From assembly GCF_018320785.1 (NCBI RefSeq), contig NC_054877.1, forward strand, positions 23,170,329 through 23,234,328: a stretch of DNA of 64,000 bases. The letters are read 5' to 3'. The position numbers and the translations under genes were made by a program. Every line of letters begins with the position of its first letter. Position 1 is the stretch's first letter. The notes beneath the pieces were generated by a model. That model did not search any database, had not been told where the DNA came from, and was given only the letters and a program-made list of their open reading frames with translations. This document shows, in pieces, positions 11,845 to 23,800 of this stretch. Origin of the DNA: Cheilinus undulatus (taxonomy: Eukaryota; Chordata; Actinopteri; Labriformes; Labridae).

Positions 11845-14800
11845 ATGACAGGTGAGAAGATACGCACCATGCGAAAGGACCATAACAAACCGAATAAAAA
11901 TGAAGAGATAATGGATACCAACGATGATACCTCTAACGGGACTATTACTAACGGTACCGGTATCCATTTAAAATCTAACAAGGCTTTTCAGAAATCAGTC
12001 AAAACCTCAGCACTGCAGCAGCAGCTTAATGCAAACAACATTAACGGGAATTCATCGTCGATCGGCACCGTTGTCAATGATGACAATAAAAACCCGATCA
12101 TCCTGACCAGTGAGGACTTGGAGTTCCCTGTTCATGAGTGCGTGTTCAAAGGAGATGTACGTCGACTCTCCTCCCTCATCAGGACCCATAGCATCTCTCA
12201 GAAAGACGTGCATGGTAAGCTTTCAGCGATGTTTCCATTGTGGTGATTTGCTCCAATGCATGGCACAAGTACCATTTAATCACGTTGAATTGTGAATTTA
12301 ATACTTCTGTGAACTCAGGACATCATATAATATGACTTTGTTTTCAGGAAACACACCTCTACACCTGGCTGTGATGTTGGGCCACAAAGGTAAGGCATGG
12401 AAGAAAACACATGCATTATATTGTCTCAGCTACCCTTTATCATACACTGACTAAGCCAGAATGAACAGCAATTGTCAATCATGGTAACAGCATTTTAAAC
12501 TTTTATATGATACAAGTAAAGATCAAATGATACAGACACCTGTCTTGATACTACAGCAACAAAATATAAGGGCAAACAAAGTAGTGTATTTTAGAGTTTT
12601 CTATCTGCTTAAATTGCATGCAAACTCCTGTACACTGTCTCAACAGCACAATTACATTGACAATGTGAAAATTAGTCATTGTAGACAGTGTGCAGAAGTT
12701 GGCTTTAAGTTTTTAATTGATTCATTCCTCTTCTGGACACCTACCTTATAAAAAAAAATGGGGCTTTTTTAAAGCTTCAGTGCTTTTCATTACAGTTAAA
12801 TTGCAAAGACTATCATTAATAAGCACATGGTAACAAAAATATCCAAAAACTGAAAATTTTGACAACCTTTAAATTAATGCAAACCCCCTCAAAGTGTTGT
12901 CTATCTAATATATATCTTGTATCTGTCATTGTGTAACTGTTTTGCCTCATTATAAAGACCACACATTTTTTGGAGCACCCTCCATACTCTTGCTGCAGCA
13001 GTCAGCATGTCTCCTCTGACCTCTGCAGTGTCCAAATAACATACTGTTGGCATAGCAAAATTGTTAGATTTTTTGCATGCAATGCAACTAATTTGGAAGG
13101 ACAGCGATGCCTTGATTTTGCTTTGCAGAGTTGTCAGTAGTATTTTTTTTTTTTTTTTTGTCAAAAAGCATACATTTACTCAAGAGCTTAACATCATGTA
13201 AAAGAAATGATAGCCTTTGTGCTTAAACCCTTATTGGTAATACAAAATCTCAATAAAAGCAAACATTTTATAGAGGAAGAGTCCGTCTTCCAGTACAGAA
13301 TTAGAAATTGCTTGCATTTATTTATATCATATAACGAATAAAGTACTGCAATTTTGTTACACCAGCGGTTAAAGGGAAGGTATTCCTTGCAACTGTAATG
13401 CTGTAATGATCCTAATTGTTACTTAGTTCTGAGCTCATGGTGATTGAAGTCCTTGTAAAGTAATTTGAAAAAATCTTTATTTAAGGTTTGTTGTATGACA
13501 GGCCACTGTGTTATGAACCATTAGGCCAAATTACAGTCTTGAAAAACATCTCTAGGTTTATAGAATTAAGCTTAAAAATCATGAAAAGTAAGGCAGTAAA
13601 ATCTGCTCTAGGATGGTGTGGGCAGGTCAGAGCAGAGAGACAGAAGTTGAGGATTGAATTTACTGTTTTCTGGTACAAATCTCTCTGTTACTTTTAATGA
13701 CCTGTAGGCCACTGGGGCTGAACGATTCAGGAAATTTACCTAATGATGAGAAAAAAACAGCACAGCTTGTTGTAGGATGTTAACTTTCAATGAAGGCAGT
13801 GACATCAACTAACAACAGACTGTACTGAGATGAACTGCTTGGTCATTTTATATTATTGTAGCATTAAGAGAGCAGGGTAATTCCCCAAAGGGACCGGTGA
13901 TGTCTTGGGCTCATATATTTGCCCTGCTCAAATAAAATCAAGCCAGGAAAAAGGTGAACAACTTAATAACAGTCAAAATAAAAAATGTAGTCACACATAG
14001 ATATCATTATTTTCACATTATTACTGAAACATTATCCCAGCATATCTAGTGTGTTAAAACATCAAGTTTGGATTTCACTTTACAGGAACTTTAAGAGTAG
14101 AGAATAGACTTGTCCTCTTTGTAGTTAGTTTCTTGAGATAACTTTGGTTATGAATTGGTACATATGCTCTTCCAACGTTTCTTTAAATGTTCAGTTAATT
14201 AGCTCTTATATTTAGCTTGCCTGCTCATAATTGTATGCAATAACATGTGACAATACAAATAATTGACATTATCAAAAAACTAATCACATTTGTTTCCATT
14301 GTCATTCTCTGTGTTTTTTTTTTTTGTTTGTTTTTTTTCTCAGAGTGTGCCCTCTTACTTTTGGCCCACAATGCTCCTGTAAAGATAAAGAACGCACAGG
14401 GATGGAGCCCTTTAGCAGAAGCCATCAGCTACGGTGACAGGCAGATGAGTAAGTGATGCCGTTAGCACTGTTCTTCGATATATGTCTGAACTTGTTCATA
14501 TGTTATTTATGTCAGTATCACATCTGCCGTCATACATCTATTGTTGGAAAATTACAGTTTATGTGTACCTGTTTGACATTTCAACAGATTTATACAATGG
14601 TTTTATGATGTCAGTCCTAGTCACAGTTTGTTGATAATTCAGTCATGCTGGCATCTGGAATGGTTTTCTGTATGAATGCTAATGTTGTGACAGTTTGGGT
14701 AAATGTCAGCTTGATGCTTGTCATCTGTTCAGGAATTATCTCTGGATGGATAGCTTTGCTCTCTTGTGTTTCACAAAATGACAGAATAAATGTTCCTTGA

Positions 14801-17800
14801 GAAGAAAATTCCGATTTACGTTCTCATTATGGTTAATTTATTGTACAGATTTTTATTCTGTATCAATCTCCAGAGTCTGTGCTGGAAGATCTTTTTTAAG
14901 GAATGAACACAGTGAAAAGTCTTTCAGATGAGTTTGGCTCCCCTCAATCTATGTGGATTTTTTGACACTACTCATGAAACTGTTCTGGTTTTGTACGGGC
15001 CACTAAAGCAATTGTCTTGCATTTAGTTGAAAATTTAGCCACAAAGAACATGTTAAATTGCACAACAAGGAATTTGAACAGACAGATCCTACAGGGGTTT
15101 GTTTTGTTTACCTAATTTAATCATCTTTGCTGCACAGGTTGTTAAAAGTAACTGATGTTAGAGCTCTAAGCATATGTGTGACTATTTTCTGTTATTCAAT
15201 TGTTGGATGACTGCAAATGCTGTCTGGCCAGTCCAGCTGAAAAGCTGATGGTGGGGATTTTCTCTGAGCACTGGTTATCCAGATGGGCTGGAACGCAGCC
15301 TGAATGATGGCTTAGTGTGAGGAAGCACTGAGCTTACAGGCTGGTCACTCCCCTGCTTAATGATGCCACTGCTGCTTTCACTTCAAACATCCAGAGCAAC
15401 GGAGTCACAGATGATACATGAGAGACACCAGATACTGGCTCTGTGATGAGTTCTGTGCTCTTGTCTTTTCTTAGACAATGTTAATTTGGGGGGGGTGGGG
15501 TCAACGTAAGATTATAAAAAGAAGATAAAGCGAGAAGGGCCAGGCTAAGTGTCTTAAAGTGACTGCACACTAAGGGATTTTTCTCTGTTTTCGTGACAAA
15601 GCTGTGAATTATTAGCATCCCTTTCTTATACAGCCTGTGATGGAGGTCGTGAGGCCCAGGATTCAGAGAAATGACCCTCAACCTTGTTAGTATGCATCTC
15701 AACTCTTGATGGCTGCTGTGGCAGGCTGGCTGGGGATTGGGACTAGGAGTTTAGCTTTGAGAAGGTCACATAATTCACAAGGGGGAAGGGGGGCAGTGAG
15801 GGGGCTGGGTACATTCACCATCAGCAAGGGCATGCAAAGAAAGACCAGGACACAGTTAGATTTGGATCTCTGCTTAAATAGTGTGTAATCACACAGGGAC
15901 AAATAGAGGATAGTGCCCTAGTAAAATGGAGGTTTACTGTTACATAGCTTTACATTACAGTCTTGTCATCAGTCATCACCTTTCCTACATGTGTACGTTG
16001 CGTCAGCAGCTGGCTCACTGGTTGTCTGTGTGTACAGCGACGGCCTCGTCAGCACTTCTCTCCTCCATTCCAGATTTTCCCTCTGGTCAAGACTACCAGT
16101 TCACATTGAAGGTTTGCTGTGTTTTAGTGGTCCTTCTGGTATTACTAAGAGGTTTCTGATCGCTTAGTGAGGTGTCACCTTTGTGTTGTATCAGCTGCTC
16201 CAACCGCTGGTGCATGTAATATGAAAAATGATACCTCTGTACAGCAGTTATTGAAGCAGAGAAGTGACACTTCCTCATATGCTCATGTGTTACAGCAGCT
16301 TCCAGTTCTGGCCAAGCTGTCTCACTGAACCATCTTTGTCACCCATAAATAGTTGACCACTATTTTGATAATGTAAGACGCCTTAGATATTTCTTTAGGC
16401 AAAAAAGTCAAACAATATTTGGTTTCATGTTTTTAATGTGAGAGTTTTTCACTTTTTTATTGTTTTGTATCATTGCTAATTAAGTTTGGGGGGTTATTTG
16501 AACAGACGGATGTCAAGGAAACTTTGCTGACATTTTACAGTAAAAACAAACTCCAGTAATTAAAAAAATGGCATGCAGCTTACCTGATGATGAAAATGGT
16601 TACTGGTTGAAGGCTGCGGCCCCATGCTCAACTTAATCCCACACAAATAACACAGGTACAAAAGTTTGACAAGAGGCTTTCTACAAAAACGTTTTGATCA
16701 AGTATTGTTGACTGGAAGTAAAAATAAATGGTATATGTATTTGAGCATGTATAATGCTTCTTAAGTTTTCTGATTGCTCAAAGCTTTTATTTATTTATTT
16801 ATTTATTTTTACAATGAACCATCTCGTCTACCTAATTACTCCACATTCACAGCCTTACAAAAAAGATTCCTATGTAGAGCCATCAGTATAACCTAATCCC
16901 ATCCATACACACTCGCATGCCACTAACGCAGCAGTGGGAGTAGTGACGCAGCAGGGTGAATTGTCTTGCCAAAGGAGAGATGCATCGATATGTGACTGCA
17001 GGAGCTGGAAATTTTTTTTACACATAAATACTAGTTAAAATCAAACAATATCAGTACCTTTTTTATGTAATAGAAACAAAAAGAAGGCCCCGGTTTTAGA
17101 TATTGGTCTATTTTATTTTAATTACTTAAAATTGAAAGCAAATTTCTGCACACTGTCTATTGTGTAGTTGAGACAGTGTTATCACTAATAATCAGATAAA
17201 ATGGCCTGTGAATATGAGCAGACTACTGCTGCTTTGTATCTTTCTCTTGCGTTGAAAATATGACTGACATTCTGCAGTTTTTCTAAACTTAAGTTCTTTT
17301 GTTATAAAATTGACAGTTTTGTGAAAAACTATTTGCCCCTTCCTGATTTTTTTTTTCATATTTGTCACACTTAGGCCTAATTGTTTCAGATCATTGAACT
17401 AATTTTGATGTTAAATAAAGATAACCTAACCTTGCAAAGCAGATGGATATGCCTGTTTGCCTGTTTATCACTGGCGAATCCATCTTGCAAAGCTCCCATC
17501 TGAACCATTTGGGCCCGGTTAGAAAGTGACAGGACCAACCAGCAACGAGGGGCAGTACTTTCAGGCACAGCAGAGTCGTGACGTAAACAAGCAGCAGCAA
17601 GAGCTGGTGGAGTTATGGAGGAAGAGATTAGTGTGGATGCTGCTAAAGTGCCAGTTTTATCAGAACTTGACAACATTTCTTTGTTAAAAGAAGGGCAAAG
17701 AACAGCAGTGAGTTGTTTTCTTTTCAAAAACCACAAAAGTCAAGTACTTAAATTTCTATAGTTGCCATGTTTCGTGTTATTCGTAGCTGCGCATGCGCAG

Positions 17801-20800
17801 CTCGATAGCGGCTATGTCACGTGTTTTGCTGCTCTGTTTGGCCCGTAGAGATGTAACAGACAGAACGTTCACCCAATCACCCTCCGAGTTTTTTCCAAAG
17901 CCTCTGCCTTTTCTCAGACGTTTCCTATTGAAGCTTTCGCAGATGGATGTGTGAAACAAATCCATCTGGTTTCAGGTTAAAGATAACCTGGATAAATGCA
18001 AAATGTTTTTTTTAATTGACAATTTTATTTATTAAGGAAAATAAGGCACACGAACTTGCCTGGCCTTATGTGAAAATTTAAATTGCTCTCTCTTGTTAGA
18101 TCATAAATGAACTGTTATGAACCACATTGTTTGGAAAGCTGAGTTCGGTTTCATTAGCCACACCCTGACCAGATTACTCCCAGACCTGTTGAATTAGGAA
18201 ATTAGTTAAATAGCTGTATAACCTGTCTGACAAAGTGAAGTAGACTCATGAAAACATATGAGAAACAAGTTCATTAACATCTATCAGTCTGACAATGATT
18301 ACAAAGCCATTTCCAAGGTTTTGGGACTCCAGCAAACCACACTGAGAGCTATTATCCACAAATGGAGGAAACTTGGAACAGTGGTGAACTTTCCCAGGAG
18401 TTGCCGGCCTACCAATGTCACTCCAAGAGCGTACTGACAACTTATCCAGGAAGTCAATAAAGACCTGCAGGCCTCACTTGACTTAGTTAAGGTCAGTGTT
18501 CAAAAAAAGTATCTCAATGATCCCCAGTACTTTTGAGAAAATATTCTGAGAAGTGATTAGACAAAAGTTGAACCCATTGGAAGGTGTAGGACAACTAAGA
18601 CAGCTTTTCATAATAACAATAGTCAAACGTGGTGGTGGTAGTGTGATGGTCTGGAGCTGCTTTGCTGCTTCAGGACCTGGACAACTTGCCATAATAGATG
18701 GAACAATGAATTCTGCTCTCTATTGGAAATTCCTGAAGGAGACTGTCCGGCCATCAGTTTGTGACCTCAAGCTCAAGCGCACTTTGTTCATACAGCAGGA
18801 CAATGATCTTAAACATGCTAGCAAGTCCACCTCTGAATGGCTTGGGGGGAAAAAAAAGGGTTTGGAGTGACCTAGTCAATGTCTGGACTTAAATCTGATC
18901 AGGTGCTGTGGCATGACCTTAAACAAGCTATTCATGCTTGAAATCTCCTGTGTAATTCTTCCACAGTGATGTGAAAGACTCATTGCCAGTTATCTCAAAC
19001 AGGTTGCACAACCAGTTATTAGGTTAAGGGGCAATAAGTTCTTCACATAGGGCCAGGAAGGTTTGGGTGACTTTTTCCTTTATAAATTAAATAATCGTTT
19101 AAAACAGCATAATGTATGGATTATCTTTGTCTAATACTGGAATTTGTGTGATGATGAGAAGTGGCTACAATAGCTGTTTGTAGATGGCTGTTCAGGCGGA
19201 CTTTTTAGCGCCTACATTTTAAAAATAGATTGCAAAAGAGAAATCATGAATGGCATCATGTACGGTTACAGGTCCAGATAGAAGTGTACGATGATTGGTT
19301 AAACACACAAACTAAAGCAGTCTGCAGAACTGTTTTACACAGGATCATGCCTGCTGGGTTTTGGTTGTCCTCTACTAACGTGCTAGGGATAAATCTAAGC
19401 TTATTGCTGATTTCTGATGTCAACACCAGGATTTTATGGTTTTGAATGTAAAAATCATTTCTATATTTTAAGGAATCACATAAACAATCATTGCTACTAG
19501 AGATGCACTGATTCTGAAAATTAGAGCAGATACCAATGTTTAACACGACAATATGGCAGATGCTGATACCAATGTTATTTCATTGCTTCTTTAGGCGTAA
19601 GCCTTCTAGTATGCCATTATATTCTCTATTCCACCATAAAAAACAGATCAGTTTCTCAAACTGGACGATTCCTTTGCCCTGTAAAAAAATCTCTTACTTG
19701 ATGTAGCAGCTATGTATACCAGAAGCCAGCACAAAATTGATTGGACAAGACAGATAAACATCAGTAATTGATATGTGTTTATTCCACCTTTTTGGCTGAT
19801 GACAGGTGTTTATTAACAGCCAATAGCAGCCAATACCAATGTTCAATGGGTGCACCCCTAATTGTTAGAATTTATGATTAAGCAGGATCAAGAATTAAGT
19901 TTGTCAATTACAAGTTAACATTTAACTGTCAGACAAGTTTAGTACCACAAACACTTTATTAATTTCCTTGTATTAATCACTGCCTTTATATTTTTTGATT
20001 TTTTATGCTGATAGCAATGCATTTGTGGTTAGCCAATAATGTTAGTGACCAATGGCTGTATTCAAAGGTTCTATTTAAAATTGAACCTCTTACAGTACTT
20101 CAACACAGCCTTTGTACCAGTTGTTGTTCAGGGTTTTATTTGCTAAAGTTGTAACTGACTTTTTTCTCTCTTGTTTGTTTCCTCAGTCACAGCAATACTG
20201 CGGAAGTTAAAACAGCAATCCAGAGAGAGTGTGGAGGATAAGAGGCCAAAGTTGCTGAAAGCTCTGAGGGAGGTGAGTTGCACCAGCTTTTCTGAACTTT
20301 AATCTCTGCAAGTTTTGATTTTCATGTAAACTATAGTCTGTCCTTCAGGATGCATTTGTCTGAAGTATTTGATGTGAAATCTTTAGTAAACTATATCAGA
20401 ATTTATAATTAATAAGCTGAGTCCTTTATTGAGACATGTTTATATCTTTTTTGTAGCTTGGTGACTTTTATCTGGAGCTGCATTGGGACTTCCAGAGCTG
20501 GGGTGAGTTTTCATATTGTTGACAAAATGTTGTTTATATGCCCCTTTGTCAAACAATATTCCAGCAGGATGAGCTTTAATTTAAATATTCTTTACTCAGT
20601 CCTCAAAGTATATAGATGGTTCAATGTTACTTAAAGATAAAACTTGTTTACCAGTCGCTTAATTCAAACCTTTATCTGTATTTCAGTGCCTTTGCTATCC
20701 AGGATGCTACCATCTGATGCTTGTAAAATCTACAAGCAGGGGATTAATATCAGGTAAAGGTCTCTGTTTTTAAGTAGATTAAGCTGCATCTACAAGAGAA

Positions 20801-23800
20801 CCTAATTCACTGAGAGTTTAAAGCAGCAACTGGTCGATATCCAGGTCGACGACTGCTTTTAGATCTTAAAAGTAGGACATAAAAGCTTCACACACACCCT
20901 CTCCTCCCTCTTGATTTAGACTCGACACAACTCTTATAGACTTCAATGATATGAAGTGTCAGCGCGGAGATCTGAGCTTCATTTTCAACGGGGACGCAGC
21001 ACCCTCCCAGTCCTTTGTGGTTCTTGACAATGAGGCAAAAGTGTACCAAAGAATACACCATGAGGTGAGCAAGCAGTGCCATGGGTTTCACAGTGACTCA
21101 TCGGCTGTTTCATATGAATTTGCGTGCCTAACAATTATTTATTGCCTTAACCCCGAAGGAGTCAGAGATGGAAACGGAAGAAGAGGTGGATATTCTGATG
21201 AGCAGTGATGTCTATTCTGCAACTCTGTCCACTAAGTCCATCACCTTCTCTCGCAGTCAGATCGGCTGGCTGTTTAGAGAAGATAAAACGGTACGTTTTA
21301 GAGAGAGATTTTTTTTAAATAGTGTATAGTACTAACCTTGCATAGCAGATGGATACGCCTGTTTCCTTGTTTCTCACTGGCGAATCTATCTTGCAAAGCT
21401 TCTGTCTGAACCATTTGGGCCTGGTTAGAAAGTGACAGAACCAATCAGTGACGAGGGGCAGTAGTTTCAGGTGCGGCAGAGTCGTGACGTGAGCAAGCAG
21501 CAACAAGAGGCAGGTGCAATAATGGCAGAAGAGCTTAGCGTGAATGCTGCTAAAGCTCCAGTTTTATCAGAACTTGACGACATTTCTTCATTAAAAGAAG
21601 GGCAAAGAACAGCAGTGAGTTGTTTTCTTTTCAAAAACCACAAAAGTCGAGTACTTATGTCTTTAGTCGCCATGGTTCCTGTTATTCCTCGGTAGCTGCA
21701 CACATGCAGCTCGATAGCGGCTACGTCACGTGTTTTGTTGCTCTGATTGGCCCGTAGAGATGTGACAGACAGAACGTTCACCCAATCACCCTCTGAGTTT
21801 TTTCCAAAGCCTCTGCCTTTTCCCAAACGTTCCCTATCGAAGCTTTCCCAGATGGATGTGTGAAACAAATCCATCTGGCATGTCAGGTTAGTATAGTACT
21901 AAATCATATCAAATGATGTCAAATGATTTAGCAAGTAAAATTGGGACAGAAAAGAATGTTGAAAAGCTAGTAAAAAACATAGCAAAGATGGATTGAAAGA
22001 GACAAAAATGGTATAGGAGCAGCAAAAATGGGCTGGGAAAGGCATCAACAGGCAAAAATGGGAGGAAAACATGGTGAAAAGTGGTTAAAATGTGCCAGGA
22101 ATGGGTTACAGTGGCAAAACTGGGATGGCTTGATTGGCACAAAAATGTGCCAATTAAGCCAAAAATTGGTGAGAAAAAAATTTTGAAAAGTGGTTTAAAA
22201 ACTTGCAAAAATAGGTTAAAATTGTTAAAATAGCCCAAAAGTGACAACAATTGGTTAAAAGAGGCACAAATGGATGATAGCTGCAAAAATGGGCTAAGCA
22301 AGGCAAAAAGGGGCAAATATGGCCAGATAAGTGGTGAAGAAAATTTAAATAACAGTGGCAAAAATAGCTTTAATGTGGAAGAAAATAGGCAAAACTGGAA
22401 TAAAACTGACAAAACAGGAAAACAGCAGCAAAAAATAGGCAGGAAAAAAAGATTGAAAGGTCGCAGAAATGGGGTAAAAGAGACAAAAATTGGATAGTTA
22501 CAAAATTGCAAAAAAGTTGTGATAGGTGGTTTAAAAGTTTCAAAATGAGTTAAAATGCAAAATAGGCTAAAAGTGTCAAAATGGCCTAAAAGAGACAAAA
22601 GTTGGATAGCTGAAAAAATGAATTTAGCAAGGTAAAAATGGGTGGAAGAAATGGTGACAGTTAAAAAGAGACAAAACTGGGATAACAGTTGGAAAAATAG
22701 GCTAGGCAAGGTTACAAAGGGGCAAATGTGAGCAGTAAAATGATGAAAAGAGGTTGATAAGGGGCAAAAATGGGGAAAATGTGGCAAAGATGGCTTAAAA
22801 GTGGCAAAATGGGCATAAACAGTTAGTAAGTTGAACATTAGAGCCCACACACTTTTTAGCTTCAAACTGAGGTATCTGTTAGGTACAACGTTAGTCGAGT
22901 GTACTGATCCAACACACAAGCATTGATATCATCAGTAATTCACAACTGGGGAGGGCCCATTCTCTGGGTTTTTCAGGGGCCCATACAGTTCTTTGGGCGT
23001 GCCTGCAGTGAACACAGTCAATTTATAGTAATAACTTTATTTTTATGGTACCTACCTAAAGGCAGAAAGTTCTATACAAAATTTAGATTAAGCAGGAACA
23101 AAATGCAAGCGCAAAAGCTCAATAAAATAAATAAATATAATGGAATTTTAAAACAGGGTTTTAAAGGTGTTAAACCTTTTGAACAATTAAAATGAAGTTT
23201 AATTTGAATGATGATGAAATAAGAGGCTGTTAAAATGACTAGAATGAGAATGATTATAAGATGACATTAATCACAGGAGATTAAAACAAAACAATGATAA
23301 AGATATGCATAAATAATGAAACTGGCAGAGAAATGAAAGTAATAAAGCCAGATAATATCAGGGCATCAGATAAGAGACTGGTGACATATAAAACTATAAA
23401 GAGCAATAAAGTAAATAAAAGAAAATAGAGAATTAAAAGTCATTTGAAAAATTTGACATCACTTAAAAGAGATTCTGCAAAGTGAGTTTTAAAAAAGGGA
23501 TTTAAAAGAAGTTACCGATTCTGATAGATCTCAGGTTTGTCCCTCCAGAGTCAAGGGGCCCTGACAGCAAAAGCGTAATCATCTTTAGAGTTAAGCTTCA
23601 ACTGTGAAACGACCAGAAGGGCCCCACCTGTGGATCTGTTACAAATAAAGGAACACTAGAAGGGTTCAAAAATTTAAATGTCACACATTTGCACCCCAAA
23701 AAATAAAGGCTGTTCTAATCAGTGGTTCTCAGCCAGTTGACCTTATAATGCTTTAAAATAGATCATTGGCAAATTGAAATTCTCACAGTCCCTTTGCTTT

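Noticed and set aside
18553-18870. 105-codon frame as an active transposase
   Set aside because: It is only the middle of a Tc1 transposase with stops and frameshifts on both sides and a damaged first catalytic position.
20820-20870. Small hairpin GCAGCAACTGGTCGATATCCAGGTCGACGACTGC-like region in ANKRD13C intron 6 as an ncRNA
   Set aside because: The stem is short and imperfect, with no box motifs or conserved structure that would identify a known small RNA.
21909-22919. 336-codon open frame on the minus strand
   Set aside because: It coincides with a degenerate purine-rich minisatellite and has extreme, repetitive F/L/S/P composition, so it is treated as a product of the repeat and not annotated as a gene.
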